NCBI GenBank assembly: GCA_022828595.1
Contig: JAKGHH010000002.1
Coordinates: 67,862,383 to 67,926,382 of the forward strand
Direction of reading: 5' to 3'
DNA length: 64,000 nucleotides
Source of the DNA: Nelumbo lutea
Lineage: Eukaryota; Streptophyta; Magnoliopsida; Proteales; Nelumbonaceae
The notes under the pieces are model-generated. The model ran no database searches. It was not told the DNA's origin and saw only the letters and a program-made list of their open reading frames with translations. Of the stretch, positions 33,768-44,164 are shown in pieces; the first letter of the stretch is position 1, and every line of letters begins with the position of its first letter. Made by a program: the position numbers and the translations under genes.

Positions 33768-35240
33768 CTAAACTTCACAAAACGATGCCAATTTGAGAGG
33801 CTTGGTCATTATACCAGCAATCTGGTCTTCACTCTTGCAGTAGACAAGATGAATGACTTTTTCATTTGTCAGGTTCCTGAAGAAGTGAAACTTCACATCT
33901 ATATGCTTGCTTCTTCCATGTAGAACAGGATTTTTGGAGAGTTTGATGGAAGAATTGTTGTCACAAAAAATTGTTATAGGCCCTTGTTGTTCAAAGTTTA
34001 GCCCTCCAAGAATTTTCTTCAACCAAACAGTTTGATAGGCGCAGCCTGTTGCAGCTACAAACTCTGCTTTAGTTGTTGACAAAGTGACAATTGATTGCTT
34101 TTTTGAAGACCATGAAACAACTCCAGAACCAAGCATGAAAACATATCCTGAAGTGCTTTTTCGATCATCTAAATCTCCGGCATAATCACTGTCAGTGAAA
34201 CCAAACAAATATGACTTTTCTTTTTTCTTATAGAATAGCCCATAACTAGTAGTCCCTTGCAAGTATCGAAAGATTCTTTTTGCAGCTAAGAGATGAATCT
34301 CTTTTGGACACTCTATGAACCTGCTTATGAGACTTACAACATGCATTATGTCAGGTCTTGTAGTTGTTAAATACATCAGACTCCCTACAATTTGCTTATA
34401 AAGAGTGCTATCAATCTTTTTTCCTTCAGAATTTTGAACAAGCTTCAGACCCACTTCAGTTGGCGTGCTAATAAAATTCCAATTTTTCATTTGAAACTAT
34501 CCAAAATTTCTTGCAAATACTTCCTTTGTGAAATAAAAGTTCTAGCTGCAGATTGCACCACTTAAATACACAAAAAATAATGCATCTTTCCAAGATCAAA
34601 CATATCAAACTCAATCATCATGGACTTCTTAAAACTTTCAAACATGGTACTATCATTTCTAGTGAAAATAAGATCGTCAACATGTAAGAAAACAATGAAC
34701 AATTTTCCTCCATCTTCAATCTTTGTAAAAAGTGTATGCTCATATGAACATTTCTTAAATCCCTCTTTAGAAAAATAAGCATCTATACGACTATACCAAG
34801 TGTGTGGTGCTTGTTTTAGCCCGTATAATACTTTTTTGAGTTTATAAGCCTTATTTTCACTTTCAAGCTTCACATAACCAGGAGGTTGATCAATAAATAC
34901 CTGTTCCTGTAGGTCACCATGCAAGAATGCTGATTCCACATCCAATTGGAAGATAGGCCATGAATGTTGAGCTGCCAATGCAATCACCAATCTAATTGTA
35001 TCATGTCTTGTAATAAGAGCAAAGCCTTCTCTATAATCCACTCCAAACTCTTGTTTATAGCCTTTAGCTACTAGGCGCGTCTTGTATTTGCCAACTTCTC
35101 CATTCTCCTTCAATTTTGTCTTATACACCTACTTGACACCAATTGTCTTGTGCCCTCTTGGAATATCAGTCAATTCTCAAGTGTTGTTCCGTTCAATGGC
35201 TGTAATTTCTTCGTCCATTGCCTTCCACCATTTGGATTCT
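33768..35240 (-). pseudogene. RT and RNase H of the truncated Copia element
   Basis: RT at 34562-35230 has KTRLVAKGYKQEFGVDY, FQLDVESAFLHGDL, YKLKKVLYGLKQAP and the catalytic segment FLHVDDLIF. Just upstream two tryptophan positions are now stops (NNT-stop-EL and GVK-stop-VYKTK). RNase H at 33768-34490 has YLTTTRPDIMHVVSLISRF, GFTDSDYAGDLDDRKSTSGY, STTKAEFVAATGCAYQTVWL and HIDVKFHFFRN, nearly complete as one open frame. Between the two parts around 34490-34560 the frame is broken. It is not functional as a polyprotein. Confidence 0.9.
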
Positions 35241-35249
35241 TTGACAGCC

Positions 35250-35690
35250 TCTTCAAAAACTGTAGGATCACAATCTGGAAATATAGCAAAATATGTAAGT
35301 GAACTCCATTTTGTTAAGGCATGTAAGCTGCCGTAAGTTGCCTCTTGATTCCATGGGTCTCACAAAAATTTGCGAATTCAAGTGAGTTGTATTCTCCACC
35401 ATGATTAGTGCGAAGAACCTTTATTAGGCTGCCAACTTCTTTCTCAATAAGCATTTTATAATTTTTAAAGGCTGTAAAAGCTTCAGATTTTTCCTGCAAA
35501 AAATAGACCCATATTCTTTTACTATAATCATCAATGAAGGTAATTATGTACCTTTTACCTCCATTGGAAGAAGAATTAATTGGCCCGCAAAGATCAGAAT
35601 GAACCAGCTCCAATGCCTTTTTCGCTCTCCATGATTTTCCTTTTGGAAATTGATTACGGTGTTGTTTGCTAACAACACATTCTTTACAAA
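35250..35690 (-). pseudogene. Integrase of the truncated Copia element, C-terminal half deleted
   Basis: LELVHSDLCGPINSSSNGGK and FIDDYSKRIWVYFL give the first catalytic aspartate, and LRTNHGGEYNSLEF the second-Asp block, where the usual D is N (TNHGGEY instead of SDxGGEY). After TAAYMP comes a stop and QNGV. The sequence then passes within about 15 codons into the segment that normally precedes RT (FPDCDPTVFEEAV). The catalytic Glu region and roughly 200-300 codons are therefore missing. Confidence 0.85.
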
Positions 35691-35691
35691 C

Positions 35692-36500
35692 TTAAGATGG
35701 AGTTGTAATTTGAGGAAGACCAAAGTTTAGGTGACCATAGCGAAAATGCCATAGCCATTCTACATCCTTCAATTTGGCTGAGAAGCATGAATGAGTGATG
35801 TTGTGGAGATAAAGCAGAAACATACAATTCACTATCATGTTAACTTGAGCAATTAAGCCTAACTTTGCATCTTGAATTCGACAAACTCCATCTTTGATAG
35901 AAACCTCGTATCCCTTTTCTTGTAGCTGACCCACACTAAGCAGATTGGTCTTCAAGTTTGGAATGAAGAGAACATTAGAGATTGTTTGAGCAGAATTCCC
36001 CTTGGTTTGGATTGTCACCAAACTTCACATTATCGTAAAATGACTCATCCAAATAGGAGAATGCAAACTTGTCTCCACACATATGATTGCTGCAGCCTGT
36101 GTCCAAGTACCACAAATTCTTGTTGGTTTCCTCCTTTGCATGACAAACCATTAACAAGGATACTTATTCTTCTTTCTCTGCAAGATTAAGCATCTCTCCA
36201 TGTTGGCTATTCAAATTAGTTCGGCATTCAGAGTTGTAGTGACCGTACCTGTGACATCTGTAGCACTTGACATTAGGCTTGTCTGCTGACCTTGGTCTAT
36301 ATGTAGTCGGGTGGTGATCTCCTCGTCCTCTTCTTCTTCCTTGAACTTGGTTGTCTTGATGTTGATATTGTTGTTGGTTTCCACGATCATTGCTTTCTCT
36401 GCCTCTGCCTCTCCCTCGTCCTCTAATTCTTCTTGGTGCTGGATGATTTTCTGTGGAGGCAAGCTTGCTCCTCTTTCTCCTGCTAGTTGATGTGAAGAAG
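35692..36500 (-). pseudogene. Gag zinc knuckle, protease and GAG-pre-integrase of the truncated Copia element
   Basis: An Arg/Gly-rich stretch (RRIRGRGRGRGRESND) precedes a CCHC knuckle, CYRCHRYGHYNSEC, at about 36230-36270. After a stop the protease block reads NLWYLDTGCSNHMCGD (active site D-T-G). Then come VLFIPNLKTNLLSVGQLQEK and WLWHFRYGHLNFGLP, the GAG-pre-integrase segment. Gag sequence upstream of the basic stretch is absent. Confidence 0.85.
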
Positions 36501-36700
36501 ACTTCTGCAATGTGATGTGAAGAAGAGTTAGTGTGGTGTGAAGAAGACTTCTGTTGTTGTGATGTGATGTGAAGACTTCTGTAATGTGAAGTGGTATGAA
36601 GACTTCTGTAATTTAGAGATTGTTTCAAACTTACTCTGATGTTGTGATGTGAAGAAGACTTCTGTAATGTGAAGAAGAGTTAATGTGGTGTGAAGAAAAA
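36500..36700. repeat. Minisatellite-like GTGAAGAAGACTTCTG repeats
   Basis: Variable units built on GTGAAGAAGACTTCTGTAAT and GAAGAAGAGTTA[A/G]TGTGGTGT recur several times between the Copia gag remnant and the flank. The array marks the truncated edge of the element. Confidence 0.7.
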
Positions 36701-38562
36701 CTCTAGTTAAGAGAGTATTAATATATTCGTTGCTGATAAATTATCATCGAGCCGCTCTCACCAGCCATCATTGCAACCAGTTAGCCATCAAGTCAATATT
36801 TCAAACTTTCAGTTGCCGCATATCAGAAAAATAAAAATAAATGAAAATATAAAATATTAAGATAAATAATAAATGAAACAAAAGAAAATTAAATTAATTA
36901 ATTAATTAAGGCAAATTATCACAGAGTATTAATATATTCGCATAAATTATCGCTGAATCGCTTCCACCAGTGATTGAGAAAGAGAGAGGTTTTGAGAGAG
37001 ACCGAGATAGAGAAGAAAAGGGAGAGAGAAAGACGGGACACAAAGAGAACGGGAGAGAGGGGAACCTGAAAGGGAGAAAGGGAGAGAGAAATAAATAATT
37101 GATAAAAACCCTTCGACAATTTCATACGTGCGAATATCATTGCACATAGGCTACAAGATTTCATTTACTCAAAATATAAATTGCCACGTAGTATTAATAT
37201 ATATATAACAATATAATAATATAAATTTATACTATTATATAATTCTATTGGACCCCAATCATCCAGCTACATTTCCCAGTCCATTTAGATCCAATATGTC
37301 CGATTCATGTTGATTTCAATTTGCAATCTAGGCAGGAAAATTTCCGTTGCTTTGATGATCCCATCAAGAATCAAATCCACCTAATATAGATTTCAATTCA
37401 ATTACAGTAAAGCCCAATATTAATTTCAATAGCTTGATGATGCTCTGCGCGTTCTAGATGGAAACCCACCAAATAAAGGCCATTGAGACAGGGCTAGCTT
37501 TTACAAATTAAAACATTGTATCTCGACCTCCCTTCACTCCCCCACACCTCTTATAAGTGCCAAAGTTGTGACAGCTCTTAGCACTCACCTGATACAAATT
37601 AATGTGGAGAAATATTAATCTTGGACAAACAAGATCATGATCATCAGCTTATATTATTAAAAAAAAAAAAATGTTGATCAGAGACTTCCATTCATTGGAC
37701 TTGGATTAAGTGTGATCACCAAGAAATTAAATAAAAAAAAGTGGTGGAAAAGGAAGTGCCAGAAGAAAACCCTCCATGGTCCATGCCTCTATTTATATTA
37801 ATTATGTGGCACCTTGCAGACTCCAAACACTGTTGCCGTCACGTTGAGCACATTTATTAATTGCAGGTTATTAATTCCAATAATATCTACTTTTTTGCTT
37901 TACTTTACTTTTACTTTGTAATGTTTAATTTCATGTTAACTGGCTAGCTGCATGTTTACAGTTGAAACACGTCCACAAACGGCTATTGGGAGCTAAGAAA
38001 ATAAATAAGGAAAAGTAACTAACCCATTTATTAAAGCGATTTCTTGTTGGAACTCATCGATCCTCTAATTTCCATTTTTAGCTAATGGAAATTAAAAGTC
38101 TTTGGAGTTTGTGTTAATTATTATCATAGCGTACCTCCACTTGTGCCAAGTTGTTTCAAATGAATCTTTAAAGAGTATTATTATCACCATTCAGCCTCGT
38201 GCATTGCATTTAGCGCTAGCTTCATTAGAGTTTTATTATTTTATTACGCAAATGCAGATGACAACCATCAATGCTGGCCAATGGCAAGAAAGTTTGCATC
38301 CCATTTGCAGTAGTAATGCTAATCAGTGGCTAACTAAAAGTAGAAAGTGCAACTGGGGGCCGGTACCTTTCACTTAATGAACTGGAATGAAGCATCTTTA
38401 TATAGGTTCATCTAGTTTTGTACAGCTTGGGTTGGATATTATTAATTAAACACAAACATTTATAACACCAAACTAGTATCAAATAACATACTTGCAATGA
38501 AAGTACTCCAATACTTATTTAACACAAGAAATGCTTTGGTGCAAAAACAAAAAACTACACAC
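36701..38562. other. No gene recognised; purine-rich tract and AT-rich DNA
   Basis: Two similar segments starting AGTATTAATATATTCG occur near 36715 and 36926, with ACCAG some 35 bases on. A GA-rich tract covers about 36973-37090. The remainder is AT-rich. An open frame at 38102-38377 matches nothing I know. Confidence 0.4.
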
Positions 38563-38565
38563 TAA

Positions 38566-38844
38566 GGGTTCGTTTGGTTTGTGGTTGGAGTTGGAATCGG
38601 AGTAGTCTATTCTTATAATTTGTTTGGTTCAAACAGGAACAAGAATGCTGAGAATTGGAATCATTAGGAATAAGATTTTATTTCTAAGAGAAGGGCATGG
38701 AATGGCCATTCCCTCAAACGAGGGAACACCATTCCAGGAGGAATGGGAATGAGATTCAGATTTTACCCAACCAAACAGTTGGAATCTGAATAACCCATTC
38801 CGATTACAATTCCAGACTCCTATTCCTGTGAACCAAACGGGGCC
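38566..38844. mobile_element. Tourist-like (PIF/Harbinger) MITE, 279 bp
   Basis: Left terminus GGGTTCGTTTGGTT and right terminus AACCAAACGGGGCC are imperfect inverted repeats. TAA target duplications flank it at 38563-38565 and 38845-38847. The interior has GGAATGGCCATTCC-type palindromes and no ORF. Confidence 0.85.
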
Positions 38845-38847
38845 TAA

Positions 38848-39694
38848 AAATGTGAATTAATAAAAGTGAGACATCATAAATATGAGATGTATGTCTTTAA
38901 CCTGTTTAAACATCTTTACAAGTTCTAATACACTTGTATTAATTTCACAAAATAAAAAGATGAAACAAATTGAAATGCAGCCTAAAAAAAGTTAGGACAT
39001 TAAGATAAATACAATGTGAGATAAAAGACATATATATATATATATATCGGTACACTACAAATCTGAATGTGAACACATAAACTAGAATGTCCAGGGTGTG
39101 TTTTGTGTACCATGGTCTCATTCAAGCGTGATATGTTCCAAACTAGCAATTAGGCCCCATCATGTTCTTAAAATGGTGCATTAATGCACATTGGTTTTTT
39201 GATAACTCATTGGTGTTTTGATAAGATCTTCGGCTCGTTGTAATAGAGAGACTTGGGATTGAGGGTAATGGGTGTATAGGATGAAGTTTTTAATAAATGA
39301 ATTCATTCTGGAACACAATAAATGTAAGAACTAGGCGCAAAACCCTTATATTTGCATGTGTTTCAGAATCATCAAGAATTGCGGATTCTAGAACACGCCG
39401 CCTACACGTTTTAAAAGAACGTGTGTTTTTGTGTGGTGCATTTGGGAGCTAATTGAAACACGTGCTCACCAAGATAATGAACGCCTCCTATTATGGTTGA
39501 TTTATCACTGTTCATCTTTCAAAACTCTCGATAATAAAACTTAAAATAAAATAATTTTAAGTTTTGGAATGATTTCTAAATAACAATATTTTCAGTGTAC
39601 ATGTATTCAAATATAAAATATTCACTTGCGCGGGTTTGGGTTGAATTTTTGTCAAAATTTGAATGAATCAGACTAGAAGGCCCAGCCCAAAATA
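38848..39694. other. No gene recognised
   Basis: Intergenic DNA with an (AT)n tract at about 39030-39047. No coding signal. Confidence 0.4.
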
Positions 39695-40020
39695 GAAGAA
39701 TTCAGAATATTGATAACAAGATGGTATTTGGTTTTATTGCCATTTATCAAAAAATTGGCCTAAATTCAACGTCAAATAGATGTTCCCCACTTCCCCCAAT
39801 GGATTTTGAATGCTTTTTGGGTTAAACCAGTTATTAATAATAACACATTTTTTTGAGGTTGAAGAATTCAGAATATTGATAACAAAGATGGTATTTGGTT
39901 TTATTGCCATTTATCAAAAAATTGGCCTAAATTCAACGCCAAATAGATGTTCCCCCAATGGATTTTGAATGCTTTTTGAGTTAAACCAGTTATTAATAAT
40001 AACACATTTTTTTGAGGTTG
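39695..40020. repeat. 166-bp tandem duplication
   Basis: Units 39695-39860 and 39861-40020 both start GAAGAATTCAGAATATTGAT and end TTTTTTTGAGGTTG. They differ by a few substitutions and one short deletion in the second (CCCCACTTCCCCCAATGG versus CCCCCAATGG). Confidence 0.93.
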
Positions 40021-40753
40021 TGTGAGAGCCATCGTTGAAGGAAGCATCATTTCTGAAATTTCTTCCACTGGTTAGTGTTTTCTTTTATTGTTCGTATTAT
40101 GCGATGTCTAATAGCACTTAATTAGTAACAAAAAATATATTTTAAGCCATTAACAATGGTTGAATTAATTGAACTGAATGACTTATTACTCTAAATGAGT
40201 AATTATATATGTCATGAGCTCTTAATGGTTGATTATTAATTTACGATGTCCCAAATATTTTGTGATGTGGCTGTTTTATCCACCAAAACACAAAAAAGGT
40301 TAAAAAGCTATCAGTTACTTTTCAGCCTGCTTTTTTATTTAAATCCAAAGCAAAACAAACCAAATGCAAAATACATTGGTACAAAAAATAAAAGAATGCT
40401 TGAAATGAGTGAACGTGATTGATTTGGCTGTGATTGTTGGGAAATGGGGTCACTGAAAGTTGAAAAAAAAGTTCTGAGACGTATCTGAAGACACTGTCTT
40501 TAGAATGTTATTTGCCCCCATTCAGTTTTTATTAAGTTTGTTGTTAGGTTACAGGCAAATCCGTTCTCAGGATACAACAGAGCCTTGGGCGAGAGTCTGC
40601 AATCAGAAAAGTTGAAGAGTCTTTGAAAAAACCTTCTGTGAGACTATAGCAGACCGAATTGAGAGAGAGAGAGAGAGAGAGAGAATGTGATTTTCGAAAA
40701 TATTGTGTGAAAAGCCTGATTTATGCTCCTTAAATAACTTTTTGAAGAGATAT
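40021..40753. other. No gene recognised; (GA)n tract
   Basis: Intergenic sequence. A GA microsatellite lies at about 40659-40684. The stretch 40430-40660 is slightly less AT-rich but no protein match was recognised. Confidence 0.4.
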
Positions 40754-42290
40754 TAACGGGTTTGTCGAAGCCCTCAAAATTATTACTAGTCCCACAATAA
40801 AATATTTGCAGTAAAAGTGGTTCTAGGTCAAATCCCACAGGGAGCAAATCAGTAATCTCTTAGCCGAATGGGTAAAGTAATTGTGTGGGAAAATTAAATA
40901 ACTAAAATTAAAAGAATAACAAACTAAACAAACAAGAGAAAATCAGTCTTACCGAATTCTGGTTCAAGGGTTTGGGTTGAATCGATTGGCCATCGATCCT
41001 AGGTACAATTTAGCATTCTTGCAATTCAAGCATTTAACCTTAGATTTATTAAGATAGCCATAATAAACCTTGTGTTTTCCTAATTCAGTTGACCAAACCC
41101 AGCATTCGATCAACACTTATCACCACTCAACTGGGTACGATAGCGTTCCATGTTAAACAGTGATAGCATTAAGATTTGTGAAAACAGTTAAACCAAAATA
41201 GCAATAATTGAGATAGCTGCAATTACTGAATTTTGTTCCATCGATTCTTTTAGGTTGAACCATGTTAAAACATTGGTCAAAGGCTGTCACGAACAATTGA
41301 CCCAAAAAAGATAACAACCTAATTGCTACTTGTACCATTATTCGTGACAATTACGGATCACCGAAATCATGGATAGCAGTAGGAAAATCAACATTAATTC
41401 AGCTTGTTAGACTAATTAACATTAACATCCAATAAAAATGTGCACAAGAACCAATGAATACTTGAATTAAAAAGAAAGAAAATAAAGTAACTACAGAACC
41501 TCACAATGACACAATCGAACTTCCCCCCTTGAACCAGAAAAAGAAGCTTAGCTACTCATGATCTGCGCAATCTCCATGCTCTTCTTCTCCATAGCCGAAT
41601 TGCCTTCTTGCTTCTTGATCTTCTTGATGATCTCTTGGATCTTGGAATGAGTGATTGCTAGAGCTGGTTCGCCCCCCTCTTTATATAGCCAAAGGAGAGG
41701 GCTGTTTTCCAAATCCTTCTAGGAGATCATCTTATCTTTAGGGTGTTTTGATCTTATCTTGAACTAATCCTATCCTATCTCTTATCTAATGCTCTAATCT
41801 CAATCTTCTTATCTCTCTAGGATTACATTCAAGACTTTAGATCTGATAAAACTCTCTCGTTGGAGATTACATTCGAAATTTGGACTCTTAACTCTTGAAT
41901 TCGAGTTGGGCTGCTTCAAGGTACTTCTGCGAGTTGGGCTTAAGTTATGAAATGGGCTTGGCTGCGAACTTGCTCCGATTTTGGGCTCGTTTTCGTACTC
42001 GATGCGGGCCGAATCTGTCAAAACCCAAAACATAAAAGTTGTGGGCCTTCCTTTCATCTTTCTAATGCTTCTTGAATTGTCCAATTCAGTGTCCGGAATT
42101 GAGAGTTAGGCCTAGATTACTGACTGTCGCCAAAACTGTGCAAAATCACCCGATTTGCCCTATTTTCTTCCAATTGCCTTTTTTATTGCCCTGAATCGAA
42201 ATACAAGAGTAATGAGTCCATTTAAGTGCTAAATAAATGTAAAAGAGTGAATATTATGGGATAAAATTAGGGTTCGTTTTGGTTTCATCA
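40754..42290 (-). mobile_element. Solo LTR, 1537 bp
   Basis: A perfect five-base duplication GATAT flanks it (40749-40753 and 42291-42295). The right end GGTTTCATCA matches the family terminus. The left end reads TAACGGG where TG is expected, a single G-to-A change. The right half aligns with 1-1231 and 11684-13297 (for example GGGCTCGTTTTCGTACTCGA near 41982 and the ATGCGGGCCGAATCTGTCAA block). CTATATAAAGAGGGG on the minus strand at about 41689-41699 is the likely TATA box. Confidence 0.85.
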
Positions 42291-42295
42291 GATAT

Positions 42296-43011
42296 GAAGA
42301 AAATGTAAGTGCTGGTTCAAAAAAGGCACCTTGAACAATTACAATTTCAAACATTGTGTCTGGTTAAAAGGTATTTTACAGTTAATGACTGTTAACTTTG
42401 AATTATGCATCTTGATCACACCCGATCGAATTGTGACCATTGATCACATCAACAGTGATCAACTTGCAGCATGCACCAAAACCAAAGTCGTCATTCGCAA
42501 GCCACGCAAAGTGCGCCTCTAAAGCGCCTCATTGCGCCACACACACACGTGCGCGCGTGTTGCGCAGTATCAAGTCTCCATATTCTCTTCTTTTATTTCT
42601 AAGGAATGTAAATCATCTTCTATTAAAAAACCCAAAACAAAACTTGTAAACCAATCAAACCCATTGGATTTAATCTCTAATGAGATTAAAATCCAACAGT
42701 GCTTTTGTCTTTTGTCGCCTGTGTGGTTGTGCCCCGTGCTTGTGCTCTCTTGCTTTACATGGAGCAAATGGATCCTTTGTGGTCTCTCTCCTTGCTCCCC
42801 ATTCGATGATCATGTATGTGCTTAGCTAGGATGCTCACCTTCTAACCCATGAATTAAGGAACTAAGTCCAAGTCAACTAGTTATACATAAAGTTAAACCG
42901 AAGGCCAAACATGTTAATCCATTCAAGCCCATCATGGCCCATACCCAATTTTAAGTAGTCTAAGGTCCTGTTTGATTTCACTTTTTTTAATTATTTATTT
43001 TAATAAATACT
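42296..43011. other. No gene recognised
   Basis: It includes a short GC-richer part near 42495-42570 with CACACACACGTGCGCGCGTG (alternating purine-pyrimidine). Small ORFs are unrecognisable. Confidence 0.4.
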
Positions 43012-43014
43012 TAA

Positions 43015-43143
43015 GGCTATGTTTGGTTTGAAGGAAAATGTAACAAAGGAAGGGAAAGGTAAGGAAATTTATATAAGGCTCTGTAAAGGTTTCCTTACCT
43101 TTCTCTTTCTTTCCCTACTTTTTCCTTCAAACCAAACATAGCC
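43015..43143. mobile_element. Palindromic Tourist-like MITE, 129 bp
   Basis: The terminal inverted repeats start GGCTATGTTTGGTTTGAAGG on both sides, are identical for 24 bases and stay similar for about 55, so the whole element can fold into one hairpin. TAA duplications flank it at 43012-43014 and 43144-43146. Confidence 0.92.
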
Positions 43144-43744
43144 TAAAAGAAATATTGGAATCACACAATAAGTGAAAAATAAGCACTTATTTTTGTTTGA
43201 CAAATAAATTGAGAATAAATGCTTATTTGGAAAATAATCACTTAAAAATAAACATGTTGTAAGACCTAGAGGTAGCTTTATTTAAGCACTTATTCAATAA
43301 CTATTTATTTAAAAATTTTGAAACGATCCAGTCCCTACAAAATTTTCTTAATACCCAAACTACCGCCACAAAGGAGAAAACCCTTCTCCATTCGAACCAT
43401 ACGAACAGAGTAGCGGCGGGAGGGAGAAGAGGTATGACCGGCGATCACTGGTACAGCGGAAAATTGATCGGTGCCCAACATCTGCATGACCAACATTGTT
43501 AAGGAAGTAGTATTCATCGGCTTAAGCAGGCTGAGCATGGTGACTAGGAGGCTGAACTAATGCATAAACAATCTTCCCGTGGACATCCAATATGTGCTTC
43601 ATATCCATTAATGTAGTACCAGAAGCAAGAAAGGAAGCATCCCAAGAGCCAGGGTTCAAAAACGTCCATGTACTGATCATCTTCCCCCCAGTTTCATCCG
43701 CTTGAACAAGCTCTTTTATGAACTCTAAGATGTTAGTGTGTCAA

Positions 43745-44164
43745 ACAATGTTAGTCTCTTGCCCTATTAATTCAGATACGCATATGTGAATTCGTTCCTC
43801 ATCTTTCTACGGAACAATGAGAAACAAGGAAAATGAAGTACCCTCAAGATTAAACACAATTTTTAATAAAGAAAACTAGCGGAGGGGCCCTACTTTGGAG
43901 GGGCTGGAATGGAATTGTAATATTGTTATTTGCTATATTAAAAAAGACAATAATTTCTTAATAAGAAACTTGCAATTATAAGTACTCAAGTCTTGAAATT
44001 CATATAAAAATTTAAAAGAGATCATCATGTGCTCATTTTTTAAATATTACTTCAGCAAAGCATCTCACATAAAAGAACACGATGTTACATGATAGTTCTG
44101 AGTTCCACTTCATTGTTGTCCTTTGTTTCACATCGAAAACTCCTAGTTGACTCGGATGGTAGGA
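43745..44164. other. No gene recognised; left part of the HDA8 pseudogene gap
   Basis: AT-rich sequence without ORFs, between HDA8 block B and the repeat array. Confidence 0.4.

Larger units (their letters stand above)
33398..36520 (-). mobile_element. Truncated Ty1/Copia element with one LTR
   Basis: On the minus strand the order is zinc knuckle of gag, protease, integrase, RT, RNase H, polypurine tract, LTR, as in Copia elements. The 5' LTR, leader and gag N-terminus are missing; a minisatellite-like stretch takes their place at about 36500. Part of integrase is deleted internally. No target duplication can be checked because one end is gone. Confidence 0.85.

Noticed and set aside
36973..37090. 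GA-rich tract as a promoter GAGA element
   Set aside because: No gene was recognised next to it; treated as simple sequence.
42530..42565. Z-DNA or CpG-island-like regulatory element
   Set aside because: The alternating CA/CG stretch is short and no gene start lies near it.
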